Origin: Catonia carolina
Lineage: Eukaryota > Arthropoda > Insecta > Hemiptera > Achilidae
Reading direction: 5' to 3'
Assembly (NCBI GenBank): GCA_035578175.1
Contig: JAQMRL010000002.1
Span: 77,419,645 to 77,483,644, forward strand
Length of the DNA: 64,000 bases
The notes beneath the pieces were generated by a model that had not been told where the DNA came from, searched no databases, and saw only the letters and a list, made by a program, of their open reading frames with translations. This document shows, one piece after another, positions 35,597-47,694 of the stretch (positions are counted from its first letter, which is position 1; each line of letters opens with the position of its first letter). The translations under genes were made by a program, and so were the position numbers.

Positions 35597-36275
35597 TATT
35601 TTCAAAAGTACGACTAGTCATAGAAAAAAAAACAATTCATGACTAACCATGTAATTATCACCTTTATGAACTATAATACAAGTATTGGAAACTGTAATAA
35701 CTTAAATTTGTACATTATTGTTTAATAAAATTTTACTGTGTACCTATAGATTCTGTATAATATAGTATGTTTTCCCATTCATCTTAGTAGAATTTTTTAT
35801 GTGCATGGTAAGTTGAGGTTGTGTTAGTAAGTGTCCTTTTAACCTTGTATTGTGAGTTATTCAATTGACCATACAGAATGCACTGTATGTCTCTCTTTTC
35901 AACAGATCTAAATGGATATGTTCCTGTCCTGCTACACATACAATGAACGTTTGATACATTTGGATAGTGATGGGAAAAAAACTATTTTTTTATAACATGT
36001 TACTAAATATAACAGGGTTTTATAATCTGTTATTCAAGTAACACTGTTATCGTCCAGCGTATAATACAATGTAGTAATAACTAATACGACACTTGCGGTG
36101 TATAAAGCGGTAAACGGAATGTAACTAATGACTTTCAGCACTGTCGTTAATTACTAATTGGACAGTTAAGTCCGAATCCATATTCGACGTCATGGAATGA
36201 ACGTATATCGGTGAGGTTTTTGATAGGAAGCACAGTAAATGAACTAACAAGTGAGAATATAGCATTGAAATGTAC

Positions 36276-36656
36276 TTACTTTAATGATAACAGTACACAT
36301 ACATCAGAAAGTTTATATGTAGCAATGCGGTCATCGGCGTCAACACGTGGTGAAGTCAGCTTTGCGGAGAACGGCTCATAATGTGAAGAAAACAGCTTGA
36401 ATGCATCGGCAACTTGATTGATCACAACACATAATGTACATACAACACTAGAATTACCACAAGTTAGTCCTATTGCGGGAAACAACTTCGATTGATGCGG
36501 ATAACAACACAGCCAGGCAGCCATTGCAAGCGGCAAGCAACAGGACGGAAGGAAGATTAGTGACGTAACAGGATGGAGGTTGTACAAAGAGCAATGCAGC
36601 GACGACAGCAGGCGCGGGAAACGAAGGCGCAGTAATTCAAATTTGAACGTATGCAA
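36276..36656 (-). CDS. Candidate first coding exon, R0 copy
   Basis: It shows no difference from 1,302-1,682 that I could see: the same 126-codon frame, the same strong-context internal ATG, the same GTAAGTAC donor at its end. This close match contrasts with the clearly diverged inner arms. Product unknown; see the L0 entry for alternatives. Confidence 0.35.
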   Translation of the reverse strand: MHTFKFELLRLRFPRLLSSLHCSLYNLHPVTSLIFLPSCCLPLAMAAWLCCYPHQSKLFPAIGLTCGNSSVVCTLCVVINQVADAFKLFSSHYEPFSAKLTSPRVDADDRIATYKLSDVCVLLSLK

Positions 36657-36749
36657 TACTGAACATGCGGAAAAGAAGCAAACTAAATGTTATTCACTAA
36701 CAGGTAGGTAAATTTTCAGTGAATAATAACATTTTCTCAGTAAAAAGGT

Positions 36750-37680
36750 GAAAAATTGAATGTCATGTTTTTGCCTTTTACAGAGCTCAGCGTACTTTCT
36801 CATGGGTGGTTTCATAGTCTACGCCTTATTAAGCATTAGAATCGACTACAAACAGAAAAAGTTTTAAAATTTCCAAAATAAAAACATGAACTATAGCCTA
36901 TATATATTTATAAATAGACTATATATAGTATAGCTACTTTCGGTGAAAAATTGAATGTCATGTTTTTGCCTTTTACAGAGCTCAGTGTACTTTTGCATGG
37001 CTGGATTCGTAGTCTACGCCTCACAAAGCACCAGAAGCGATGAAAAAAGGAAATGTTTAAAATTTTCAAAATAAGTACTTGAACTATAGTTCATGTACTC
37101 TTTCTTTCAGTGAATAGGTGAAAAATTGAGTGTCATGTTTGTGCCTTTTACAGAGCTCAGTGTACTTTTACATGGCTGCATTCGTAGTCGGTGCCTCATA
37201 AAGCATTAGAATCGCTGAAAAACAAGAAAACTTTGAAAATTTCCGAAATAAATACATGAACTATTAAGTCCTGCTACTTTCGGTGAAACATTCAGTCATG
37301 TTTTTGCCTTTTACAGAGCTCAGGGTACTTTTCCATGGCTGGGTTCGTAGTCTACACTTCACAAAGCATCAAAATCGATGAAAAACAGGAAAAGTTTAAA
37401 ATTTTCAAAATAAGTACATAATCATTATAGTCTTACTTCGGTGAATAGGTGAAAAATTGAGTGTCATGTTTTTGCCTTTTACAGAGCTCAGGGTACTTTT
37501 CCATGGCTGGATTCGTAGTCTACACCTCACAAAGCATCAAAATCGATGAAAAACAGGAAAAGTTTAAAATTTTCAAAATAAGTACATAGTTTTGCTTCGG
37601 TGAATAGGTGAAAAATTGAGTGTCATGTTTTTGCCTTTTACAGAGCTCAGAGTACTTTTTCATGGTTGGATTCGTAGTCT
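36750..37680 (+). repeat. Tandem array, ~165-195-bp unit, six units
   Basis: Unit marker TTTACAGAGCTCAG occurs near 36,778, 36,974, 37,148, 37,312, 37,480 and 37,637. Each unit has a pyrimidine-rich tract ending in TTTTACAG, which looks like a splice acceptor, followed by a short frame. The two most similar units (from about 37,337 and 37,503) encode MAGFVVYTSQSIKIDEKQEK and a few more residues before a stop. Other units have stops or shifts. L0 has only three units. Confidence 0.8.
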
Positions 37681-37813
37681 ACGCCTCATAAAGCATTAGA
37701 ATCGACTATTAACAGAAAAAATTGAAAATTGCCAAAATAAATTCATGTGTTTTAAAATTTTTTAAACATTTTCTTTTAATAGTCGATTCTAATGCTTTAT
37801 AGGGCGTAGACTA
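37675..37813. mobile_element. Short MITE, R0 copy
   Basis: It is the mirror of 678-816, with the same inverted ends starting TAGTCTACGCC. Confidence 0.6.
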
Positions 37814-38052
37814 TTCAACCAGCAACAGAATATTGTTCATTATTTACATTTACAAGAGAAAGTCGTGTGAGTATGTCACACAAGATTTTGTTTGTAATAT
37901 AACACATGTACTTTGTAGCTTTATTATGGCAGACTGACAAGGTTGTCCTGTAGTTGGAAACATTCGTTCCAGTTGACAGACAACTGTTACCCTACTCCAC
38001 TTGTCACTACACACATAATTATAAAGCAACAAAATAGTATTTTACATTAATC

Positions 38053-38132
38053 AAATAACTGGCTCAATGGTATAGTTGTCAATACATCTCACTTCTATAC
38101 CAGGGGACCTGAGTTCAATACCCAGACATATT
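38053..38132 (+). repeat. tRNA-like sequence, R0 copy
   Basis: The A-box-like TGGCTCAATGG starts at 38,060 and the B-box-like GAGTTCAATACCC at 38,111. It is the mirror of 359-438, and the acceptor stem does not form. Confidence 0.4.
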
Positions 38133-38404
38133 AGGCAATTTTTTTATCATTCACCTTCTGCAGAAACATAAATTAATATCAAATCTTAGAATATTGTACA
38201 TTGTGAAAAACAAAACAAAAACTCACAAACAAAATTACATTTATTTATTAATAAAAATTATACAATGCAAGTAACATTACCAAATACAGGTTATCATAAA
38301 AGAATGGGCGGTTTCGAACATGGTGTAAAGAAAAACCGAATTACTTACAGATAATGTTGTTTATTCATCTAATTTGTCATCTCAAACAGTTTTTTTACAT
38401 AATT

Positions 38405-38965
38405 AATAAATTTCAATATGTGCGCCCTTAGTCGCTCGACAAATGTCCAAACGATACTCAACTTCTCTCCAAACATTCGTTAACATTTTTTCGGTTATGG
38501 TAGTCATTGCTTCATTAATCCTGTTTTTTAAGTGATTCAGGTCGCGAATTTTTTGTGAATAAACAACTCTTTTGATGTACCCTCACAAAAAAAATTACAA
38601 GGTGTCAGGTCTGAACTCCTTGGAGGCCACAGCATAGGTCCTTGCCGGCCTATCCATCGATCTCCAAATTTTTCGTTTAAAGCGTCCGTGACCCATGCAC
38701 TGAAGTGTGGGGAAGTGCTATCTTGTTAGAAATCAAGTTGATGAATGTTTTCAAGTTCATCTAGCTGAGGAGAGCAATAATAATTCGAAAACATTCATCA
38801 ATTTGATTTCCAACAAGATGGCCCTCCCCCACACATCAGTGCATTGGTCACGGACGCTTTGAACGAAAAATTTGGAGATCGATGGATAGGCCGGCAAGGA
38901 CCTATGCAGTGGCCTCCAAGGAGTCCAGACCTGACACCTTGTGATTTTTTTCTAAAATATCAATA
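38405..38965. pseudogene. Mariner-like transposase fragments forming a hairpin at the unit junction
   Basis: On the minus strand the transposase runs from about 38,750 to its stop at 38,405. It contains the remnant of the FQQDG..PH motif (one stop, altered residues), NEKFGDRWIGRQGP and WPPRS. On the plus strand from about 38,775 the same region is repeated with better motifs: LDFQQDGPPPH, then WPPRSPDLTPCDFF, with 36 residues between the two aspartates as in DDxD mariner relatives. It breaks off near 38,965. The arms (about 170-200 bp) enclose a loop of about 35 bases. Both copies are incomplete and inactive. Confidence 0.75.
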
Positions 38966-39400
38966 AGGTTCAACTGCATAGCTTATTCTTAAATAAAATC
39001 AACCTTATTGCCAGTACGTATACTTACCAACCAACTATAAAAGTTTAACTATCACCTTTTTATTGTAACAGAAAAAGGTCATTTATTTTGCAATTTATTT
39101 GATTGTCATACAAATTTGAAAAATAAATATTTAGTACATTACAAAACTAAATTTAAAAAAAGTTTTTAACACATATTATAAAATACTACAAAATAAAACA
39201 AACATTTTAAATTCACACATTTATACTACAAGTGTAAAACTGAGGCAAACGATTAAGAAATTTTGAATTTAGGAATAAAAGATAACTGTACTACAAAAAT
39301 AAACTTGATATCATAACATAACTGGCATTGAGTCTAATCATTACATAATCAGAATACAATTGCAACTGATTTGATAATTAACACAAATGCATAAGAGAGA
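38966..39400. other. Unique AT-rich junction sequence
   Basis: I found no match to other parts of the window, no gene and no recognisable repeat. It lies between the mariner hairpin and the start of arm L1. Confidence 0.4.
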
Positions 39401-40070
39401 AAATTAAACAGGCAACATTATGCTATCATTTTTAAACCAGGTAACGTTAATATACCAGTAATAAACAATCCTCAAGCTCCTAAACTTAATGGCCTACAAA
39501 AACCAAACACTGATTTACATTTAATAAAACACAAAACTGGTATGCCACCTATAACATCTCTTATCTATTACATGAATGCTCCTAAAGCATCTACATTTTT
39601 ATATTCTCATCCAAAATAAGATACAGCATTAAGAACACACTGCAAATAATAAACAAATACAAAAGATTAAAACGAATGAACGACACACAATGATGTCTTT
39701 CGAAATAAAAATATATCTACACAAATATACCAAAGAAAAACCCTTTAGAATTGTAACAGATAAATTGAACAAAATGTAGCATAAAGGAAAATTAAATAAT
39801 ACAAGTTATAAATTGATCACGTAAACTTACAATACAATTAAAATTAGGAATAAATTACATTTAAAAACACCTTCTAGAAAAATATAACCGTACAGAAGAG
39901 AAACCATACGTTTTATTAAAATTACAAAACATCTGATAAGAACAATTAAGAACTCAACTAAAAAACAGAAAAGTAAATTGAACAAAATGTTTATAAAATC
40001 GCATGTGGTAATGAGGATGTATAAAAATTTTATTTTGGTAAGACTAGTTGTAATTTTCATTCAAATTACA
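39400..40070 (+). pseudogene. Penelope-like RT remnant, L1 copy
   Basis: APKLNGLQKPNTD and TGMPPITSLIYYMNAP can be read, followed by a stop. A later frame, MMSFEIKIYLHKYT, corresponds to RT motif A, with Glu in place of the catalytic Asp. It is slightly closer to the expected family text (APKLxGL) than the other copies. Confidence 0.5.
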
Positions 40071-41317
40071 ATGAACAACAAAGAGCACTGAAATGTGACT
40101 ACAGTAAACCCATGGTTTTCTGCCCCTCAGATTATGCGACCAGATTTAAATAAAACCTAAACATTGCTAACAAAAGGCACAAACCGTTTTAAGTAGAAAG
40201 GCTACACTGATATAAAACGATCGTTTTCATCCAATAAACAATCGATGTTTTAGAAAATTAAATAAAAAACGGTAGTACTCTAAATATGAATTATGGTAAG
40301 GAGAGTGGTGAGCAAGACGTGCGTCTGCATTAGTATAGTATTGTACGTACTGCAATAGCGCAGTGTATCTAATCAACAATGGAACAAACAGCATGGCTAC
40401 AAAATAAAACAGGTGTTGTCAACTATCAACAACACTCTGAGTGTACATCTTAGTGTAGGTGGAAGGGGGGAAGTGGTATGCAGGGTCCAAGTCAAGTATG
40501 CGCATGCGTTCACACCACTTTGTTTCTAAAATGGTTTTACAAAGTTAAACAACGCACAACCCTACTGTCGATTTCTTTATTACAGATACCTGAGTTTGGA
40601 GCCTTGTTTTTTCAAAACTGCTTGTTCAATTTTAACGTACTATACACCAAAATTTATCTAATTTCTGTGTTTTCTGTGTTTAATCTGTGTTGTTACATGT
40701 CAGTTTCATATTTTTAGCGTTTATGAATATTGCGATATCTGGATGAGAAGAAAAAATGAGCCGGTATTTTTGTTGCTGCAACAGATGGGATACATTTAGA
40801 GGCTTATAACTCAAATACCGTTTGACCGATTTATTTGAGATTTCACCGAAATATAAACTTGTATGTTGTTATTGCACGTACAAAATTTCACATATGTAGC
40901 GTATTTAAATTTTGAGTTATTAGTACAATTCTGAACCCCTGTTAACTTCGTAACCGCTTATTAATTTGGCGATTTCAAAAAATCATTTTATTCAGTATAA
41001 AAAAATGAATTCAAATTCATTAACATTATGGAACAGCGATTGACCAGTTATTCGGTAGATTTAAAAAAAAAATTAAATAATGTTAGATGCTGCGGGGGGT
41101 GGGGGTGGAAGGAGCTTAACCATGTTGCCATGTCTTTTAATTGGTAGTGTTCTTTTCTCTACCTGCTAAAGTCACCTTCCGACGTTAACATAAAACTAGT
41201 AGTAGTTGACTATTTAAGTAAATGGTGAATGGGTATTAACAGTGCACTGTCATATTTGTTATTCATTAGCTGGAAGGACGGTTCCCAAATGTGCTAATGA
41301 AAATAAGTAGTAGGCCT

Positions 41318-42813
41318 ACCAAGTTTATGGGATTTCTAGTATAATTGCTAAAGAATGTAAACATCTTTTAATTACTCCTCTCCTTCATTTGATTAACTTC
41401 TCACTTGAAGCAGGTGTATTTCCAAACAAACTGAAGGAGGCTAAAATATTGCCTAAATTTAAGAATGGAGATAGCCAGTTAGTTGAAAATTATAGACCCA
41501 TAAGTATTTTAAACACAATCAGTAAAATTTTTGAAAAGGTAGTATTTATTAGGTTAATCAGTTTCTTGACTGAAAACCTAATCATCTCAGAGGATCAGCA
41601 TGGTTTCGAAAAAGGTAGATCAACTAAAACTGCAATTGTTTCACTTGTGGAGCAAGTAGTTGATATATTGGACGCCGGGGAGAAAGCATTGGCAGTGTTT
41701 CTGGATCTGAGTAAAGCTTTCGATTGTGTTGATCATGAAATTTTATTGAAAACACTAGAGTCATTAGGCGTTAGGGATGTAGAGTTGAAATGGTTTCAAT
41801 CTTACCTTATTAATAGATTACAGTGTGTGGAGTTAACTAGGGTTGTTAGAGGGAAACTTACAAAAGTTGTATCTGGAAAGCTTGAAGTCAAAGCAGGCGT
41901 TCCACAGGGGTCAGTTTTAGGTCCAATTCTGTTTCTATTGTACATTAATAGGTTACCAGAAGTCATACCTAATGGCAGAGCTTTGTTGTTTGCTGATGAT
42001 ACTTTAGTAATCAGTCACAGTTCACTGGTAGATGCTCTTGAAGTAAATACACATGTTAACATAGAGTCCGTAGTGCAGTTCTTGAATCAAATGTTATTAA
42101 CAGTTAATGGGAAAAAGTGTCAGTACTTGCAGTTCAAAAATAAACATAACGTTAAAGAAAGTAGAGAAGTGGATGTATTTATTCATAATAATAGTTTAGA
42201 GCATGTAGAAACAGTGAAGTTCCTGGGCGTATCTCTAGATAGATCTTTGTCTTGGGACTTCTATACCAATCAAGTTTGTAGTAAAATATCATCTGGGGTA
42301 TTTGCACTAAAACAAGTTGCCAGATTAAATGATAAAAAATTACTAATGGCAGCTTATCATGGCCTCATTCTGTCTCATATCCGTTATGGTATTTTAGTAT
42401 GGGGTAATTCTAGCATGGGTAATATGAATAGGGTTTTTAAAATTCAAAAGAAAGCTATTAGGTGTATGGTGGGAGCTAACCAGCTAACCTCATGCAGGCC
42501 ACTATTTAAGGAGTTTAAATTGCTTACAGTTCCCTGTCTCTACATTTTTCAGGTGATTATGTATGTTAGGCAAAATATTTTTATGCAGAATTTCAATGTT
42601 CACAATCATAACACGAGAAAAAGGAATGACTATTATGTGGCTAATCATTCCACAAAATTGTTTGAACAAAAACCTACTTATGCAGGGAGAAAATTCTTAA
42701 ATAAATTACCCCAATCTTTAAAGTGTTGTGAGGATTTGAATTCCTTTAAAAAAAATTTAAAAAATGACTTGATCGGTGAAACTTTTTATAGCATACAAGA
42801 ATTTCTTTCTTGA
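41318..42813 (+). CDS. Non-LTR retrotransposon reverse transcriptase, 5'-truncated
   Basis: This is the longest open RT in the window: 474 codons from the first ATG at 41,389, with recognisable sequence beginning at about 41,318. Motifs in order: NYRPISILN (about residue 34), DLSKAFDCVDH (about 106), AGVPQGSVLGP (about 169), LLFADDT with the catalytic FADD at 201-204, and a thumb region with FLGVSLDRSLSWD. The C-terminal HNTRKRND...FLNKLPQSLK pattern is typical of Jockey/CR1-like elements, but I cannot fix the clade. The apurinic endonuclease and ORF1 are missing, so it cannot retrotranspose alone. An A19-20 run at about 42,904 could be its poly(A) tail. It is framed by inverted G-rich repeats at about 41,085-41,135 and 42,925-42,980. 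Confidence 0.85.
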
Positions 42814-43003
42814 TAGTAGTGATACATAGTGTGTTTCTTATACGTATTTCAGTTGTTATATCTGACGACTTGTCCTATACTCCTCCTGGAGTCTCCAGGG
42901 CGCAAAAAAAAAAAAAAAAAAAGTTACAACGCGGCAACATAATTAAGCTTCTTCCACCCCACCACCCCGGCAGTAACAATAATTATCGAAATATTTATAA
43001 AAA

Positions 43004-43945
43004 ATCTGGTGTGAAACACTCACACACCTTCTCTTGCCAATGCAAAAAATTTAAACAATATATCCTAACATTAGTAATAAAACACTAGAAATAAACAAAA
43101 AAATTAACCTCAAAAACATTAGCTTATTTTAATCATGAGTGAAAGACGCAAAATGAAAATGTACCTTAGTTTGGCTTAAAAACATGGAAAATCACTATTT
43201 CACGCTAAACTAGGCTCTGAATATGATAATATGATAATTAAATATAAGAGAATAATGATTTCAATAAAAGTTGTAGATCTTTTAATTTCCTATAAATTTG
43301 ATTATTGACACTTTTGTCGTAAAATGCGTACTAAAGCCGAAATCTTTATAAAATCGATTTTTCACACGTTTTCGTGAGAAAAAATTAGAAAATCGATAAT
43401 TACTGCTAAACTAAGCGTTATACAAAAAAAATGTTTGAAATAAAAGTTGTAGAATTTTAAATTCTCTACAACTTTTGTTATATACATTTTTGCGCTAAAA
43501 TGCATATTAAAGCCGTAATCTTAAAAAACAACGTTTTTACGTGAAAACAGCCTCACCAAGAATTTCAGCAAAAATGGCGCTTACCCTATCTTGTAGAGAA
43601 TAAAAAACTGAATTAACCAGGCGATTTTTAAAAAAATCGTAGGTCCAGTTTTTGAGAAAATCACAAAAAAGTGAAAAATTACACGAATAAACTACTACTT
43701 CCGGTTGATTGATTTTGATGAAAATGTTCGTGTCGGGTCCGGTAGTGGTATGTAACTTAAGTTTCAAGTTCGTACGATGTTCCGTTCTTGAGATATTTTG
43801 TATACACACAGACCAATCGCTAAAAACCTGTTTTTTGGGTTCAGGGGGTCTGAAAACGTATAGATCCGGTGAAAACTCGATTTCGAAAAATCGACATGAA
43901 AACAATACTTTCCTTCATATATATTCATATAGGCAAGAGAAAGTA
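43004..43945. repeat. Full-length modular repeat (~942 bp)
   Basis: It runs from ATCTGGTGTGAAACACTC to GGCAAGAGAAAGTA. It is the mirror of 29,252-30,195. Confidence 0.75.
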
Positions 43946-45110
43946 AAAATCTACCGAGTAACTGGTCAATCGCTGTTTCATAATATTAAAGAATTTATAT
44001 TCATTTTTTGTACTGAATAAAATTGCCGAATTAATAACCAGTGACGGAGTTAACAGGGATTTAGAACTTTGCTAATAACTCAAAATTTAAATTCACTACA
44101 AATCTGAAATTTCGTACGTACAATAACAAACTACAAATTCCGGTGGAATCTCAAAAAATCGGTCAAACGGTGTTTGAGTTATAAGCCTCTATATGTACCC
44201 TATCTGTTACAGCAACAAAAAAAAACGGCTCTTTTTTCTTCTCATCTAAATATCGCAATATTAAAAAACACAAAAATATGAATCTGACATGTAACAATGC
44301 AGATTGAAATTAGCTAAATTTTGGAGTACAGTTCGTTAAAATTGAACAAGCTGCTTTGAAGAAACAAGGCTCTACATTTGGGTATCTATAATTAAGAAAT
44401 CCACAGTAGTACACAATGCCCCCTTTAACTGTAGTGGGGGGGATACCAGACCGGGGGGTTATCCCCTCCCACAAATTGTACTTAATATTGGTGACAAAAT
44501 TAAAATAATTGACATGTTAAAATCTGGGGTATCAACCAATTCTATAATCAATGACAACGGAATCAGGAAGTTGGCGATATATAAAAAGAATCTGGTAAAA
44601 AATAAAATCATCATTGCTTAAATTTAGAATCTGAATGAAATCAAATTTAAAATTTAAATTTTTAAATCAAATTAAAAATTTAAAAATCTATCCGTACACC
44701 TACTCACCCTTAAACTAAATCTGTAGCCCAAAAACAAAAAAACATTTCGGGAATGAAAACCCCTGATTATCAGATTTCTCAATTACCCGACCAGAAGTCT
44801 GCCCCGTATAGGTCTGATAAGTGAGGAGGATTTACTGTACTTTATATCAAATTACAGCCAACATATTTATACAAATGACACAAGATACGTCTCTTAAAAA
44901 GATTTCAACAAAATTCAATTTAATTTCTATATTTTATATACCCACATGGTGTGACTGTAAAACAAGCAAATTGAAGGAAATAAAATCGTACAAATTAGAA
45001 AAATTTGTACAGCATCAATGATTGGTAAATGAAATTTACATTATTATAACAATAATATTGACAAATTACACAAAACATTTTAATGAGAAAATTTATTTGT
45101 TAAGTTAGTT

Positions 45111-46217
45111 TTATCTACGTGTACGCAAGTGTCTACTTAAATCAGAAGACTGTGTAAACTTTTTATTGCAACACTTGCATTCATAAGGTTTCTCCCCTGT
45201 ATGTGTACGTACGTGATAATTTAAATGAGAAGAACTAATAAACTTTTTATTGCAATACTTGCAAAGAAAAGGTTTTTCCCCTGTATGTGTACGTAAGTGA
45301 ATATTCAAAATAGAAGAACGTGTAAACTTTTTATTGCAGTACTTGCATTTATAAGGTTTTTCCCCTGTATGTGTACGTACGTGATCATTTAAACCAGAAG
45401 AACTAGTAAACTTTTTATTGCAATACTTGCAAAGAAAAGGCTTTTCCCCTGTATGTGTACGTAAGTGTACATGTAAATGAGAAGAATTTGTAAACTTTTT
45501 AATGCAATACTTGCATTCAAAAGGTTTCTCCCCTGTATGTGTACGCAAATGAGAATTTACATCAGAAGAATATGTAAACTTTTTATTGCAATACTTGCAC
45601 TTGTACGGTCTCTCTCCAGTATGTACACGTAAATGACGAGTTAAACCATAATTTCTACTAAAACACTTTCCACAAATTCTACAACTAAACTGTTTACCCG
45701 ATTTGGGTAATTTTGGCAGAGCAATCATACTACTACCCGATTTGGGCATAACTTGGTCATTACTACTTTCATTCGACCCACAAGTACCCTCACAATTCTG
45801 CAAATTCACTTCAGAAATTGATTCTTTAACTTCGGTTTTTATACTTTCAGAATTATTCACTTTTGAGATTAATTGTTTACATTTTAGTACATGGTTAGCT
45901 ATACTCTCCTTGTTAAGGTATATCCTAGAACACCCGTCACACACAAACACACCTTCCAAAGTGCAATCATGTTTCTCATATGCGATGTTGTTATAAAAAA
46001 GATTAACGCAAATTAAACACGACCTGTAGAGTTGTTTAATTTTTTCTAAGAATAATTCTTTCCTTTGTTTACGTAAATTCGTTTTACATGTTGCGCAGTG
46101 GAAGGTAATTTCATTGATGTCGTCACCAAGCACAAAATCCCGTTGACAGAAATCGCAGACTTTTAAGATGGTTACGTTTGAAGTGTCTCCTTCGTCAACT
46201 GTGTTTTCATCAGCCAT
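45111..46217 (-). CDS. C2H2 zinc-finger protein, L1 copy, seven fingers
   Basis: This is an intact 368-residue frame. Residues 1-176 differ from the R0 protein at only two positions that I can see (G150E and Q169K), including all N-terminal Cys/His ligands. The fingers then diverge strongly: helix positions -1/3/6 read R/G/R, Y/D/S, N/H/V, S/G/D, R/I/I, S/H/Y and Q/D/R, and there is one more finger. The last finger ends HLRTRR, so its final zinc-binding His is replaced by Arg. The acceptor-like TTTGTAG before the ATG is kept. A SINE lies about 140 bp upstream of the start. Predicted nuclear DNA-binding role; target unknown. Confidence 0.9.
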   Translation of the reverse strand: MADENTVDEGDTSNVTILKVCDFCQRDFVLGDDINEITFHCATCKTNLRKQRKELFLEKIKQLYRSCLICVNLFYNNIAYEKHDCTLEGVFVCDGCSRIYLNKESIANHVLKCKQLISKVNNSESIKTEVKESISEVNLQNCEGTCGSNESSNDQVMPKSGSSMIALPKLPKSGKQFSCRICGKCFSRNYGLTRHLRVHTGERPYKCKYCNKKFTYSSDVNSHLRTHTGEKPFECKYCIKKFTNSSHLHVHLRTHTGEKPFLCKYCNKKFTSSSGLNDHVRTHTGEKPYKCKYCNKKFTRSSILNIHLRTHTGEKPFLCKYCNKKFISSSHLNYHVRTHTGEKPYECKCCNKKFTQSSDLSRHLRTRR

Positions 46218-46357
46218 CTACAAACAACAACAGATAAATCACACATTAAAACCGAGAATTGTTTTTATATTTAACAACAAAACCACCTACGATACCGCAA
46301 AGCATCACGGATAATTTTTTTAGCACTCCAATTTCGTACGTTCAACTTCAACTATTA

Positions 46358-46692
46358 CCCACCGGGGATTGGTCTAGAGGTAAAGACTTCACCAAAATCA
46401 GCTGTATAACAACTGATTTTCGGACACAAAGGTTCCTGGTTCAAATCCTAGTAAAGGTAGTTACTTTTATACGAATTTGAATGCTAGACAGTGGGTACCG
46501 GTGTACTTTGATGGTTGGGGTTCAATTAACCATACTCTCTCAGGAATGGTCGGCCTGTGTCTGTACAGGACTACAACTCATTTACATGTCATACATATCA
46601 TCCTCGTCTCATTGGGTCATGGGGTTGCTTAATGTTCTGAATTGAATAGATTGCAATGTACAATGTACACATATTAGGAATTTTTAAAAAAA
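46358..46692 (+). mobile_element. tRNA-derived SINE, mirror of copy 2
   Basis: The A box TGGTCTAGAGG lies near 46,371 and the B box GGTTCAAATCC near 46,438. Duplications AACTTCAACTATTA and AACTTTAACTATTA flank it (46,344 and 46,693). Confidence 0.85.
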
Positions 46693-46709
46693 AAACTTTA
46701 ACTATTAAT

Positions 46710-47694
46710 TTTCATGGTGAGTAACCATGTTGACCACTGAATATAAAAGTTAATAAAATATGCTAGTACAGGCTGATACCTCTCCTAAGAGTATTGCCAC
46801 ACGATACCTATTCAACAGAAACATTTTAAAGGTAGCCCTTATTTTAGTTCTTATAAAAACCTTTCATCAAGAAACCACGTTTTCCATTATGAAGTGAAGT
46901 TTTTTCAAGTATCAAACAATGGTTTCAACAATAACGAAAAGTTACTTCTGATCAAAACATTAGTGTGTTACTTGCTGAATGTAAAAATAGATTTTATCAA
47001 TTTTGTTAGTTTCTTCAAATACAAAGATTTCGAGATGTTTTCCGCAAAACATTGTTTTCATGAAAACCTGTCAATTACACCATTTACGAATGGCTGCCAA
47101 ACACATGTTAAAGGGTTTAAAACTGTTTATTATTAACTACAAGCTCACAATGTAATGTTCAATTAACTCTAAAATACAAAATATATTCACCAAAAACTAT
47201 TTTTCTCTCTCTTAAAAACTGTAAAATAGTATGAGGTGTGGCAATTAAACAACCAGACTGATGCTGCTACTGACAGATAGCGAACACACCATGGCACATT
47301 TGAACATGTCAGTGCCAGTTGATGGTTGCCTGACCCTGAGCTGAATGGGCACGGTTGGACATCGCTCTGTCTCACTCTAACAATCGCCCGCCCATTCAGG
47401 TCTAATCAAAGACAAGATGTGACAATGTGGAAGCAGTGAAAGGAAAAGCGACAAACGTTCAAAAACAGCCTGACAGAAGCGCACTTACACCACTGCTTTA
47501 AAAAATGAAAAATTTGAATAGCGCACTGCAAGGATCAGCAAAGAGAGCACATTGAAGGAGATAAACTCTGTAATGTTATTGTTGATCAAACAATTGTTTT
47601 CTTAACTTCAGGCCGGTTATTCAATTGCCACGAATTGTATTGACTACAAATTTCACGTAACAAATCCCTGACAAAAAACCAACACTTGGTTAAA
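46710..47694. other. L1 intergenic block shared with R0 and L0
   Basis: It is the mirror of 26,590-25,600. Short frames (46,894-47,136; 47,187-47,375) are shared with R0 but have no recognised motif. No gene is called. Confidence 0.35.

Larger units (their letters stand above)
40565..44406. mobile_element. 3.8-kb composite element, L1 copy
   Basis: It has TA on both sides (40,563-40,564 and 44,407-44,408). The ends CTGTCGATTTCTT and the inverse of CTGTGGATTTCTT are joined to long inverted arms of about 450-490 bp. The interior is arranged as in R0: RT with G-rich inverted flanks, then a full modular repeat. Confidence 0.8.
40102..44837 (+). mobile_element. Pogo/Tigger-like element, L1 copy
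   Basis: The left end is TA then CAGTAAACCC; the right end is GGATTTACTG then TA. A transposase HTH remnant reads LNIGDKIKIIDMLKSGVSTN at about 44,484-44,545 and continues to KNKII. It lacks the foldback insertion seen in L0 and R0 (empty site 40,245-40,256) but carries the 3.8-kb composite. Confidence 0.55.
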
